This document shows, piece by piece, positions 41,466 through 51,137 of a stretch of DNA of 64,000 nucleotides. The notes below the pieces were generated by a model. It was given only the letters and a program-made list of their open reading frames with translations, was not told the DNA's origin and searched no databases. The stretch covers positions 302,858-366,857 of the forward strand of contig NZ_LMAU01000004.1 in NCBI RefSeq assembly GCF_001441535.1. Reading direction: 5' to 3'. Source of the stretch: Tsuneonella troitsensis (GTDB lineage Bacteria > Pseudomonadota > Alphaproteobacteria > Sphingomonadales > Sphingomonadaceae). Positions within the stretch are counted from its first letter, which is position 1; each line of letters opens with the position of its first letter. The translations under genes were made by a program, and so were the position numbers.

Positions 41466-41816
41466 TCAATCGCACAGAGCACGAAAGCCCGGGTAGGTCG
41501 GCTGGTCGACTTGCAGCTTGGCGATAGCGGTGCGGATCAGGTGGTCCGTGACCGCGTCATCGTGAAGATCGAGCGTTCCCTCGCGCAGCGCCGTTGCCAG
41601 CGCCCAATTGAGGGTGGGCAGATCGTCCTCCCCGCCCAATAGTTCGCCCAACCGGGCTCGTTCCTCTGCGGCCAGGATCGGACCCAACTCGCGCTCTCGC
41701 CGGGCGATGCCGAGGGCGTTTTCCGCGACCTTCTCGGCGAAAGCCGACGTCTGCCCCGCACCGCGAGCCTTGCGCACCTCGTCCTCGATCAGCCGGGCCG
41801 GCGGATCATCCAGCAT
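41466..41816 (-). CDS. DUF6285 domain protein
   Basis: The 116-residue protein is the small helical partner often encoded beside phosphotransferase and acyl-CoA dehydrogenase genes. It shows 'AFAEKVAENALGIARRERELGPILAAEERARLGELLG' and 'LLPTLNWALATALREGTLD'-like helices. Its ATG lies 11 bases inside the end of the upstream phosphotransferase gene. Function unknown; context suggests a role in acyl-CoA or alcohol catabolism. Confidence 0.72.
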   Translation of the reverse strand: MLDDPPARLIEDEVRKARGAGQTSAFAEKVAENALGIARRERELGPILAAEERARLGELLGGEDDLPTLNWALATALREGTLDLHDDAVTDHLIRTAIAKLQVDQPTYPGFRALCD

Positions 41817-42876
41817 GTACGGTCTCCCAGGCCGGGTGGTCCGCGGCGAGCATTCGCATCAGGTCGAATTCGGTTTCCGAAGCGCGGCGCGCGATCACCG
41901 CGCCTTCGACGCTGCGCGCGCCGTCCATGAACGCCTTGGCGGCACCGGCGCACATCACGCCCCAGTTCATCGTCTGGAACACCTCCCACCAGTGGAGAGC
42001 GCCCGGATCGACCGGGGTGCCGCCAGCCGCCTCGTAGCCGGCGAGCAGGTCCTCGCGCGCACCGAAACCGCCCACGGGAAGATCGGGCCGCTGGAATCGC
42101 CAGCTCGGCACGCACAGCCACGCGAGGTCGTATTCGGGCGGGCCGACGTGCGCCAGTTCCCAATCGAGCACGGCGACAAGACCTTTCGGCCCGACCACCA
42201 GGTTGCCGGTGCGAAAGTCGCCGTGCAGCAGAACGCGCGTCGCTTCGTTGGGCATCGCGGAGCGCAGCCAGCGCAGCGCGTATTCGAAGACCGGGCGGTC
42301 CTGCCCCGTCTGCCGGTGTCGCGCCTCCAGCGCATCGAGCGCCTCGACCGGTCCCTGCGAGCGGAGGCCGAGCGCTTCGTGTCCCTTCACCCCATGCAGC
42401 CGGGCAAGCACCTCGCCGCAGGTCCGGGCGAGCCCGGCGCGGGCAGCGGCCAGTTCGGGCAGGCGCAAAACGCGGCTGCCCACGGTCTCACCCGCAACCT
42501 GCTCCATCGCGTAGCCGTCGCCCGCCGGCGAGCTTTCGGGCAGTTCGAACGCCACCTGCGGCACCGGAACCCCGGCGGCGTCGGCCAGCCGCACCAGCGC
42601 CGCCTCGGCGGCAACGCTCGGCAGACCCTGCGTCGAACGCGGGCGGCCCGGCGGTTGGCGCCTGAGCACCAGCGCGCGCCGCTCCCCGCGCTCCAGCACA
42701 AGGTCGAACCGCCACATGTCCTTGCTGGCACCGCCGCCGAGCCTGGCAAGGTTCTCGACCGCGAGAGCGGCCATCCCGGAATCGCGCGCCGCCTGCAGCA
42801 AGGCCAGACCGTCGACCGGCGCGACGCCTGCGCTGCCGAGGGCGGCGGGCGGCGGCGGGGAAGCGGTATCTGCCAT
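41806..42876 (-). CDS. Phosphotransferase family protein (APH/ACAD10-like)
   Basis: The 356-residue protein has the aminoglycoside-phosphotransferase fold: 'RALVLRRQPPGRP' (phosphate-binding lysine/arginine strand), the Brenner motif 'VLLHGDFRTGNLVV' and 'VLDWELAHVGPPEYDLAW' with the metal-binding Asp. Such proteins next to acyl-CoA dehydrogenases phosphorylate hydroxyacyl groups before elimination in the ACAD10/11-type pathway, by analogy. I start at ATG 42876 rather than 42945, since the longer N-terminus overlaps the divergent gene's leader. Confidence 0.85.
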   Translation of the reverse strand: MADTASPPPPAALGSAGVAPVDGLALLQAARDSGMAALAVENLARLGGGASKDMWRFDLVLERGERRALVLRRQPPGRPRSTQGLPSVAAEAALVRLADAAGVPVPQVAFELPESSPAGDGYAMEQVAGETVGSRVLRLPELAAARAGLARTCGEVLARLHGVKGHEALGLRSQGPVEALDALEARHRQTGQDRPVFEYALRWLRSAMPNEATRVLLHGDFRTGNLVVGPKGLVAVLDWELAHVGPPEYDLAWLCVPSWRFQRPDLPVGGFGAREDLLAGYEAAGGTPVDPGALHWWEVFQTMNWGVMCAGAAKAFMDGARSVEGAVIARRASETEFDLMRMLAADHPAWETVHAG

Positions 42877-42934
42877 GCCGCACACCTTGCGTAATTTCCG
42901 CGTCCGGTCCACCCGTCGGGAAGAGGAGACTGGC

Positions 42935-44221
42935 ATGGATTTCACCGTTCCGCGCGAAATCGAGGACTACTACGCCGACCTCGATCGGTTCATCGAAGCC
43001 GAGATCGAGCCGCTCGTCGCGGCGGACGACAACGTGCGTTTCTTCGACCACCGGCGCGAACACGCGCGGACCGATTGGGATCGCGGGGGCTTGCCGCGGC
43101 ACGACTGGGAAGACCTTTTGCGTGCCGCGCGCAAGGCGGCGGACAAGGCCGGCCACTGGCGCTTTTCGGCACCGAAGACATACGGCGGGCAGGACGGGTC
43201 GAACCTCGCGATGGCGGTCATCCGCGATCGCTTCGCCCAGCGCGGCCTGGGCCTGCACAACGACCTGCAGAACGAGCATTCGATCGTCGGCAACTTCCCG
43301 TTCGTCGCGATGTTCGAGACGTTCGGCACCGAGGAGCAGAAACAGGAATACATTCTCGGCGGGTTCGAAGGCACGCGCCGGGTCGCCTTCGGCCTGACCG
43401 AGCCGGACCACGGATCGGACGCGACGTGGATGGAAACCCGCGCGGTGCGCGAGACCCGCGACGGCGTCTCCGGCTGGCGCATCGACGGGCAGAAGATGTG
43501 GATCACCGGGATGCACGTCGCCACTCATTGCGCCACGTTCGCACGCACGAGCGGGGCGGACGGCGACGCGCGCGGGATCACCTGTTTCCTCGTCCCCAAT
43601 CCCACCCCCGGCCTCGAAATCGAGGAATGGATGTGGACGTTCAACATGCCCACCGACCACCCCCGCCTGTCGCTCACCGACGTCTGGGTACCGGACAGCG
43701 CAATGCTGGGCGCCGAGGGTCGCGGCCTCGCGCTGGCGCAGAGCTTCGTTCACCAGAACCGCATCCGGCAGGCTGCATCGAGCCTGGGCGCGGCGACGTT
43801 CTGCATCGAGGAGAGCGTGCGCTATGCCCGTGCCCGCAAGCCGTTCGGTGAAGAGCTGGCACGGAACCAGGGCATCCAGTTCCCGCTGGTGGAACTGGCC
43901 ACCCAGTGCGAAATGCTGCGCCTGCTGATCTACAAGACCGCGTGGGAGATGGACAACATGCCCCACGAGGACATCGAGCGGATGATCTCCGACAAGGTAT
44001 CGATGTGCAATTACTGGGCGAACCGCCTGGTGTGCGAGGCCGCCGACCGCGCCATGCAGGTGCATGGAGGGATCGGGTACTCGCGCCACAAGCCCTTCGA
44101 ACATATCTATCGCCACCACCGCCGCTACCGGATCACCGAAGGCGCGGAGGAGATCCAGATGCGCAAGGTCGGGGCCTACCTGTTCGGCTATCTCGGCCCG
44201 CGAAAAGGGAAATACGGTTGA
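42935..44221 (+). CDS. Acyl-CoA dehydrogenase family protein
   Basis: The 428-residue FAD enzyme has 'RVAFGLTEPDHGSDATWMETRAVRE' (FAD-binding loop), 'GQKMWITGMHVATHCATFART' and the C-terminal 'AMQVHGGIGYSRHKPFEHIYRHHRRYRITEGAEEIQMRKV'. It oxidises an acyl-CoA at the alpha-beta bond; the chain length is not clear. ATG 42935 follows an AAGAGGAGA ribosome site. It is divergent from the phosphotransferase gene, only 58 bp away, and probably shares a control region. Confidence 0.93.
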   Translation: MDFTVPREIEDYYADLDRFIEAEIEPLVAADDNVRFFDHRREHARTDWDRGGLPRHDWEDLLRAARKAADKAGHWRFSAPKTYGGQDGSNLAMAVIRDRFAQRGLGLHNDLQNEHSIVGNFPFVAMFETFGTEEQKQEYILGGFEGTRRVAFGLTEPDHGSDATWMETRAVRETRDGVSGWRIDGQKMWITGMHVATHCATFARTSGADGDARGITCFLVPNPTPGLEIEEWMWTFNMPTDHPRLSLTDVWVPDSAMLGAEGRGLALAQSFVHQNRIRQAASSLGAATFCIEESVRYARARKPFGEELARNQGIQFPLVELATQCEMLRLLIYKTAWEMDNMPHEDIERMISDKVSMCNYWANRLVCEAADRAMQVHGGIGYSRHKPFEHIYRHHRRYRITEGAEEIQMRKVGAYLFGYLGPRKGKYG

Positions 44222-46251
44222 GCCAACGCCTGCGATATTTTCCCACCCTCGCTGTCCTTTTAGCATCTGCTGCCCCGCTTGCCGCCCAGGAGCCGGCACC
44301 GGAAGACGAAGGCGCGGAAGAGGCCGAAATCGTGGTCACCGGCACGGGCCTGCCCGATACGCCGGCCGCGTCGGCTTACGGCACGCAGGTGATCGACCGC
44401 GAGCGGTTGACGACGGTGGCATCGGGCCGGATCGAGGATGCGCTGGCATCGGTCGCGGGCTTCCAGCAGTTCCGGCGATCCGACAGCCGGTCGGCCAACC
44501 CAAGCGCACAAGGGGCCACCCTGAGGGCGCTGGGCGGCAACGCTTCGAGCAGGGCGCTGGTCCTGCTCGACGGCGTGCCGCTCGCCGATCCGTTCTTCGG
44601 GCACCTGCCTTTCAGCGCGATCGCGCCCGAGCGGCTGGCGAGCGCGCGGGTAACGCGGGGTGGGGGATCGGGGCCGTTCGGCGCGGGCGCCCTCGCCGGC
44701 ACGATCGAGCTTGCCAGCGCGGGAGCGGCCGACTTGGGTTCGGTCAGCGGCAGCGCGCTCGTCAACGACCGGGGCGAAAGCGAAGCGAGCGCCACGCTGG
44801 CCGCGCCGCTGGGCGAGGGCTTCGCAAGCGTTTCCGGTCGCTGGGACCGGGGCCAGGGTTTCTGGACCACGCCCGAGGCCCAGCGCGTCCCCGCCAGCGT
44901 GCGCGCGGCTTACGACGCGTGGTCGGTCGAGGCGCGCGGCGTGGCACCGATCGGGAGTGCGATCGAACTGCAGGCGCGGATGAGCGCCTGGCACGATGCG
45001 CGCACCCTGCGCTTCGCCGGGGCGGACAGCACGACCGAGGGGCAGGACGCGTCGGTTCGGCTCGTCGGTCGCGGCGCATGGCAGTTCGATGCACTGGCCC
45101 ATGTCCAGTCGCGCAATTTCACGAACGTCGTCGTGAGCTCGACCCGCTTCGTGCCCACGCTCGACCAGCGAAACACCCCGGCGACCGGTATCGGCGGGAA
45201 GATCGAAGTGCGCCCGCCGGTCGGCGATGACAGCGTGCTCAGGCTTGGGATGGACTACCGCCGCGCATTGGGGACGCTCTACGAGGACGCGATCTCGACC
45301 GCCACCGGCGCGGTGACCGAGCGCCGCACGGCCGGGGGGACGAACGACGACCTCGGCCTGTTCGCCGAACTCGATCGGACGATCGGGCAGCTGGTGTTGA
45401 CCGGAGGGGTTCGGGCAGACCGGTTCACGATCCGCGACGGGTTCTACCGGGCAGGCACCGCCGCGGGGGCGGCGATCACCGACGAGCGCTATCCGGATCG
45501 CGCGGGATGGGAAACCTCGGTGAGAGGCGGCGCAGCCTTCGATGCGGGCGGCGGCCTGCGGCTTCGCGCGGCGGGCTACACCGGCCTGCGCCTGCCGACC
45601 CTCAACGAACTCTATCGTCCGTTCGTGGTCTTCCCGGTGACGACGCAGGCCAACGCCGCCCTGCGCAACGAACGGCTCGAAGGGTTTGAAGCCGGGATCG
45701 ACTACGCGCCCTCGCCCGCCATCGAGGTGTCCCTCACCGCATTCGACGACCGCGTGAGCGATGCGATCGCCAACGTGACGGTGGGCCCGAACCTGCGCCA
45801 GCGGCAGAACATCGATGCGATCCGGGCGCGCGGGATCGAGGCGTCGGCCGGGGTCGGCATAGGCCCGGTGCGGCTCGACGGTTCGCTCGCCTGGACCGAC
45901 GCAGAGGCGCGCGGAACCGGGATGGCGGCGGCACTCGACGGTCTGCGACCCGCGCAGACGCCCCGCATCGCGGCGTCGGCGACCCTTGGCTGGAGACCGG
46001 GCGAGCGGTGGCTGCTCTCCGCGACGCTGCGGCACGTCGGCGCACAGTTCGAGGACGATCTGGAAAGCGATGTGCTGCCGGCAGCGACCACGCTGGATGC
46101 CTATGCCCAGTTGCCGCTGGGAAGCCGGCTCGCGGTGGTCATGCGCGGCGAAAACCTGACCGACGAGAATGTGGTGACCCGCAACCAGAGCGGCTCGATC
46201 GACCTCGGCGCGCCCCGGACACTCTGGATCGGCCTGAAGCTCGGCCGCTAG
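44218..46251 (+). CDS. TonB-dependent receptor
   Basis: The 677-residue protein starts at a TTG that overlaps the stop of the acyl-CoA dehydrogenase gene, has a signal peptide (ending near 'SAAPLAAQ'), a TonB-box-like 'EIVVTG', a plug domain ('ALASVAGFQQFRRSDSRSANPSAQGATLRALGG', 'LLDGVPLADPF') and a beta-barrel ending 'RTLWIGLKLGR'. Coupling to the dehydrogenase hints at uptake of a lipid or aromatic substrate, which is inference. Its stop codon shares the CTAG with the convergent HxlR gene. Confidence 0.85.
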   Translation: MSQRLRYFPTLAVLLASAAPLAAQEPAPEDEGAEEAEIVVTGTGLPDTPAASAYGTQVIDRERLTTVASGRIEDALASVAGFQQFRRSDSRSANPSAQGATLRALGGNASSRALVLLDGVPLADPFFGHLPFSAIAPERLASARVTRGGGSGPFGAGALAGTIELASAGAADLGSVSGSALVNDRGESEASATLAAPLGEGFASVSGRWDRGQGFWTTPEAQRVPASVRAAYDAWSVEARGVAPIGSAIELQARMSAWHDARTLRFAGADSTTEGQDASVRLVGRGAWQFDALAHVQSRNFTNVVVSSTRFVPTLDQRNTPATGIGGKIEVRPPVGDDSVLRLGMDYRRALGTLYEDAISTATGAVTERRTAGGTNDDLGLFAELDRTIGQLVLTGGVRADRFTIRDGFYRAGTAAGAAITDERYPDRAGWETSVRGGAAFDAGGGLRLRAAGYTGLRLPTLNELYRPFVVFPVTTQANAALRNERLEGFEAGIDYAPSPAIEVSLTAFDDRVSDAIANVTVGPNLRQRQNIDAIRARGIEASAGVGIGPVRLDGSLAWTDAEARGTGMAAALDGLRPAQTPRIAASATLGWRPGERWLLSATLRHVGAQFEDDLESDVLPAATTLDAYAQLPLGSRLAVVMRGENLTDENVVTRNQSGSIDLGAPRTLWIGLKLGR

Positions 46252-47156
46252 ACCTCGAAAGCGGTATTCGCGATCGACAGAGCGCCGCCGCACGCGCTGC
46301 AGCTCGGCGCGAGGTCGAGCGAATGGCCGCAGGTCCGGTGCGTCAGCAGCAGCGGCGGCCCCTTGTCATCGGCGAACCAGGCGTCGCCCCACTGCAAAAG
46401 AGCGAGCAGCACGGGATAAAGGTCGCGGCCCTTGCGTGTCAGGCGATATTCGAAGCGATCCTGGTGTGCGGAATAGGGGACGGCCCTGATGATGTCCTGC
46501 GCCAGCAGGCGTTCGATCCGTCCCGCGAGGATGTTCGTCGCCATCAGCGTATCGCGCTGGATGTCGTCGAAGCGATGGATGCCGGTGAAGCACGCGCGCA
46601 CGACCAGCGTCGCCCACCGGTCGCCGAACAGTTCAATCACCGAATCGACCATCGTGCGATTGCCCCGCTTGGCGCTGGCGGCGGCAGTCTGTTGCCGGCG
46701 GCGGGTGTAGGCAGGGGTAACCTGCGCCAGGCCCGGGCCCGGGGCCCAGTCCACCTCGCGCGGGTCGATCTCGCGATGGCAGGCGCTGCAGTTCGGAACG
46801 GGCTCCATCGCATGGCCGCAATCGCGATGCACCAGCCGGACGCTGAAACCGCGGCCCGCCGGTTCCCACCGGTGCTGCCAGCGCAGGATCATCAGCGCGA
46901 CCGGGAACAGGGTCCGACCCATTCCGGTCAATGCATAGCCCTTCTGGCGCTGGGCGGCCTTGGCCAGCACGCCCGCTTCGACCAGCTTGGTCAGCCGGTT
47001 GCTGACCACCGATCGTGCCAGTCCGGTCCCCTCGACGAACTCGTCGAAACGGTGCTGGCCGAGGAACGCCTGCTCGAGGATCAGCAACACGGGCACGTCG
47101 CCCACCACGTCGAGCGCGCGCCAGATCGAGCAGGCCCGGATGGTCTGGTGGATCAC
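46248..47156 (-). CDS. Tandem HxlR-type transcriptional regulator
   Basis: The 302-residue protein has two HxlR winged helix-turn-helix domains in one chain: the first with 'GLARSVVSNRLTKLVEAGVLAK', the second with 'IQRDTLMATNILAGRIERLLAQDIIRAV'. Each is followed by a Cys-rich tail with C-G-H and C-S-A-C (HRDCGH...NCSACH and HRTCGH...SCSACG), possibly a zinc site. HxlR proteins usually dimerise, so two domains in one chain may act as a covalent dimer. GTG 47156 overlaps the stop of the upstream hydrolase (GTGA). Confidence 0.82.
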   Translation of the reverse strand: MIHQTIRACSIWRALDVVGDVPVLLILEQAFLGQHRFDEFVEGTGLARSVVSNRLTKLVEAGVLAKAAQRQKGYALTGMGRTLFPVALMILRWQHRWEPAGRGFSVRLVHRDCGHAMEPVPNCSACHREIDPREVDWAPGPGLAQVTPAYTRRRQQTAAASAKRGNRTMVDSVIELFGDRWATLVVRACFTGIHRFDDIQRDTLMATNILAGRIERLLAQDIIRAVPYSAHQDRFEYRLTRKGRDLYPVLLALLQWGDAWFADDKGPPLLLTHRTCGHSLDLAPSCSACGGALSIANTAFEV

Positions 47157-48463
47157 GGCTGCTGCATCAGCCTCTCGGCCATCGCCTGATAGGCGGGCAA
47201 CGAGATCGCATCGAACCGCGCGTTGGACGCCGATGGATTGGACGCGAACCGCACGATGACCATCTCGGCCCTGGGATCGATGTAGATCGCCTGGCCGTGG
47301 ATGCCGCGTGCCGTGTAGGCCCCGTGCGCGTTGTGGGAGACCCACCACTGGCTCTTGTAGCTCCAGCCAGGCAGCGTGCCGTATCCGGCCTTGGCGAAAT
47401 CCGCCTTGCTTGCGCCGCCCGCGATCTTCTCGACGACGGCGACGGGGACGATCTGCTGTCCGTTGAACCGTCCGCCCTGCCGCATCATCTCGCCGAAGCG
47501 GGCCATGTCGCGCAGCGTCAGGTTGAGGCCCCCTGCGGTGAAGGGCGCGCCGGCCGTGTCGACGACGATATCGGCATCGTGATCGGCGCCGAGTTTCGAC
47601 CAGATGCGCTCGCTCAGCACGGCGTGCGCGCGTTTGCCGGTGACCCTGGCGATGATCCAGCTGAGGACTTCGGTGTTGACCGAGCGATAGGTGAAACCCT
47701 CTCCGTGCCGACCGGACTTCGCGATGGTCGGCAGGTAATCGTACGATGCGCGCGGGCCGTCGTATCCCGGAGGCGCAGGAGATACTCCGGCCGCGACCGC
47801 GAACCGCGCGATGCCCGACTGCGGATCGGTGTAGACTTCGGAAAAATCGAGCGCCGTGGTCATGTCGAGCACTTGGCGCACCGTCGCATCGCCGAAACCG
47901 CTGGCGGCCAGTTCCGGCACGTAACGGCTGACGGGCGCCTGTTCGTCGACCAGCCCTTCGGCGATGAGCATTTCCATGAGCGTGCCGACATAGGATTTGG
48001 TCACGGAAAAGGCGATGTGCGGCTGATCGGGGTCCATCACGCCCGCGTACCGTTCGTAGACGATGCGCCCCTTGTGCAGCACGAGCACTGCATCGCCGTA
48101 GACATCCTCGAACGCCTTGGCCCAGGTCATCGTGCCGGTCCCGCCCAGCGGGGTGAATGTCACCGCATCGAGGTCGTCGCGCAATGCGACCGGCAGGTTC
48201 GCCACCGGCCCGGTTCCCCGCGATACCCGCGCGGTCGGCGCCAGCTCGCGGATATGCGCGAACGACCACCGGGTCTTGGGGAACTGGCTGCTGCCCCCGT
48301 CGCGGAACAGTACGCGCTTGTCCGGTGGCGGCGGGCTGCCTTCCATCCAGCCCATCGCCGCGGGGTCGCTTTCGGCGGGGCTGGCCGGCGCCTGCTGCGC
48401 CAGCACCGGGCAGGCGCACAGGGCCATGACAGCCGAAAGCAGTGCCGGATAGATTGCCCTCAT
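47153..48463 (-). CDS. Serine hydrolase, beta-lactamase-like (SxxK)
   Basis: The 436-residue protein has a signal peptide ('LLSAVMALCACPVLAQ') and the class C-type fold. The catalytic pair is in 'FSVTKSYVG' (S-x-x-K), followed by 'YRSVNTEVLSWIIARVTGK', which fits the Y-x-S/N motif of NylB-like hydrolases, and 'GIHGQAIYIDP'. Substrate could be an ester, amide or beta-lactam. It sits 5 bp after the truncated TonB receptor's end and is coupled to the HxlR regulator. Confidence 0.85.
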   Translation of the reverse strand: MRAIYPALLSAVMALCACPVLAQQAPASPAESDPAAMGWMEGSPPPPDKRVLFRDGGSSQFPKTRWSFAHIRELAPTARVSRGTGPVANLPVALRDDLDAVTFTPLGGTGTMTWAKAFEDVYGDAVLVLHKGRIVYERYAGVMDPDQPHIAFSVTKSYVGTLMEMLIAEGLVDEQAPVSRYVPELAASGFGDATVRQVLDMTTALDFSEVYTDPQSGIARFAVAAGVSPAPPGYDGPRASYDYLPTIAKSGRHGEGFTYRSVNTEVLSWIIARVTGKRAHAVLSERIWSKLGADHDADIVVDTAGAPFTAGGLNLTLRDMARFGEMMRQGGRFNGQQIVPVAVVEKIAGGASKADFAKAGYGTLPGWSYKSQWWVSHNAHGAYTARGIHGQAIYIDPRAEMVIVRFASNPSASNARFDAISLPAYQAMAERLMQQP

Positions 48464-48467
48464 CCGC

Positions 48468-50497
48468 CTAGAACCGGAAATCGAAGGCGAGCGCGACGCT
48501 TGCAGGACGGTCGTATACGGCATTGTAGGCGATCCCGGTGTTGCGGGTGATGGTGGTCGCCAGCGGGACCGCGCCGGCGGTCTGCATGATCCGTTCGCTG
48601 GTGAGATTGCGACCGATGAACGAGAGCGCCCAGCGGTCGTCGATGTCGCCGATCGATACACGCGCGCCGACCTTCAGGTAAGCGTCTTGCGTGGTGCGCG
48701 GATCGAGGTTGGCGGCGGCGATATAGCTCGACGAGTAGTCGAAGTTCAGGTTGGCGCCGAACTTCAGCGACCGGCCGATCTCGTGGCTGAAGTCGGCATT
48801 TAGGTTGCCCGACCACTCCGGACTCAGCGTGTTACGCTTACCCGAATAGTTGCAGAAGCCGCCTGGAACATCGGGCACCTGCTGGAAATAGCACTGCCCG
48901 TCGGTGAAGTTCGTGAACTTGAAGTCGAGATAGGCGAGCGCCCCGCTCAGGGTGAAGTGGCGGTCGACCGCCCAGCGGAAGTCGCCCTCGACCCCCTGCG
49001 TCGTCGCACCGGCCGCGTTGCGAACGTTGAAGTTCAGCGTGCCGTCGAACACGTTGGTCTGCAGGTCCTTGTACTTGGTCCGGTAGAGCGAGACGTTCAG
49101 CGCCAGATCGCGGCCTTTGTACTTCAGGCCGGCCTCGATGTTGTCCGCCCGTTCGGAATCGAACTGGAAGGCACCGGGCCGCGCGACGGTGGTGGAATTG
49201 GGCAGCGAGTTCGAACGCACGTCGAAACCGCCCGCCTTGGTGCCCCGCGCGAACGAGGCATAGACCATCAGGTCGTCGGTCACGTCGAACTGGATGTTGG
49301 CCATCGGGTTGAACGAATCCTCGCTCAACTTGCCCGAGATCGAATGCGCCTCGATGTTGAGCGCGCGGAACGTGCCCACGACCACGGGAAGCGGAAACGT
49401 GTTAAGCGAGCCGCGATTGACCGTCAGAACCCGGCTGCCCTCTTTCGTTTCATGATTGAAGCGTGCGCCCAGCGTCAGCCTGATCGCCTCGGTCAGCGAC
49501 AGCTCGCCCTGCGCGAAGACCGATATCAGGTCCGAACTCTGACTGTAATCGCGGTCGTTGGTGGTATCGCCGAGCGCGTTGAACGGAGGGCCGAAGCCCA
49601 AGAACGTCGGGTTGAAGCGCACCACGTCGGTCACGCCGAGCTTGGTGTTCTGGTAATAGACGCCGGCGATGTAGTTGAACGCCTGGTCGCCGGGCGATGC
49701 AATGCGCAATTCCTGCGAGAGCTGGCGATAATCCTCGGTCTGGACCGTGCCGTCGAGGAAGACGGGTGCCACGAAGTCGACGTCGACCTGCTCGGTGACA
49801 TCGTAGTCGAGATAGCCGCTGACCGAGGTGAGCGTATGGGCGCCAAGCTCGAGATTGGCGGTCATCACCGCGTTGAAAATCTTGTTCCGGCTTTCGTAAC
49901 CGCCGTCGGCCCGGACGTAATCTTCCTTGGTGTCGACGAACAGCGGTCCGGCGAAAATCGTGTTGTAACTGCCGAATGCGCCGAAGATCTCGCGCGGCTG
50001 GCCCTTCGTCTTGAAGTCCGCGTATTCGAGCTTGAGATCGGCCGAGAGCGCGGAATCGCCCTCGAACGCGAGGATGCCACGCGTGAAGATTTCGCGCACG
50101 TTGGGCTCGCGTCGATTCTGCCGCGTGTTGAAGAAATACCCCTCCATCGTCCGGTAGTAACCCACCACCCGCGCGCCGAGGCCGCTCTCGGTCAGGGGCG
50201 AGGACAGGACGGCAGTGACCTTCGCCTCGTCGTGGTTGAATTCGTACATCGCGTTGACCGAACCCTCGAGCTCGTTGCCCGGTCGCCGGCTGACGACGTT
50301 CACCGCGCCGGCGATCGCATTCTTGCCGAACAGCGTCGGCTGCGGCCCGCGCAGGACTTCGACGCGCTCCAGATCGACCAGCGGCATGCGGCTGAGCTGG
50401 TCGCGGCCATAATAGATGCCGTCGACGAACATCGCGACCGACTGCTCGAAACCCTTGTTGTCGCCCGACGCGATGCCGCGGATCGCGATCCACCGGG
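48468..50497 (-). pseudogene. TonB-dependent receptor lacking its N-terminus
   Basis: The frame shows a receptor of the kind 'FEQSVAMFVDGIYYGRDQLSRMPLVDLERVEVLRGPQPTLFGKNAIAGAVNVVSRRPG' followed by a full beta-barrel ending 'PASVALAFDFRF'. It enters at 'IAIRGIASGDNKG', in the middle of the plug; signal peptide, TonB box and about the first 100 residues are missing. The open frame runs on to 50585 into sequence that belongs, on the other strand, to an AMP-ligase. Barrel intact, but no export signal. Confidence 0.85.
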
Positions 50498-50500
50498 CCC

Positions 50501-51136
50501 GACGACGTGCCCGATCCGGTCGAGCGGGCGAGCTTCTTTCCGGGCGCATTACACCTGCCGCCATACCACGGCGGCGCACCCGCACTGATCATGGAATCGC
50601 GCCTCGTTCCGCCGGGCGGCGGCGACACGATTACCGAGGAAGGCGTGCCGGGCGAACTGCAAATACGGGGCCCGGCGGTATTCGAGGGATACTGGCGCGC
50701 GCCCGACCGGACCGAAGAGGCATTTACCGACGACGGCTTCTTCAAGACCGGAGACCTGTTCCAGATCGAACAGGGCGGACGCTTCTATCGCTTTGTCGGG
50801 CGTTGCAAGGACCTGATCATCCGCGGCGGGGTCAACATTTCGCCCGAAGAGATCGACCAGCTTCTCGGCGGCCATCCGAACCTTGCCGAAGCCTGCGTGT
50901 TCGCCCTGCCCGACCCCGTCATGGGAGAGCGCATCGGTGTCGCAGCGGTGCCGCGGCCCGGCTCGGAGGCGACCCTGGATGCCGTCACCGCATACCTGCG
51001 CGAACAGGACCTTGCAGTGTTCAAGCTGCCCGAACGCCTGTTCGTGTTCGACAGCCTGCCGCGCAACGTAACCAACAAGGTCATGCGCAGCGAAGTGCGC
51101 GACATGGCGCTCGCGATGATCGAGGAAGGAGCCTGA
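50501..51136 (+). pseudogene. AMP-dependent synthetase/ligase, C-terminal fragment
   Basis: The 210-residue frame covers the last third of an acyl-CoA synthetase: 'GVPGELQIRGPAVFEGYWRAPDRTEEAFTDDGFFKTGDLFQIEQGGRFYRFVGRCKDLIIRGGVNISPEEI' (ligase motifs with GEL.IRG and the hinge) and 'PRNVTNKVMRSEV' near the end, where the catalytic Lys lies. The ATP-loop and substrate domain, about 300 residues, are gone. No ribosome site exists at the break. It is joined head-to-head to a truncated receptor gene. Confidence 0.88.
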
Positions 51137-51137
51137 C

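Noticed and set aside
50498..50585. N-terminal 30 residues of the TonB receptor frame
   Set aside because: Arg-rich sequence that is antisense to the AMP-ligase fragment, not a signal peptide.
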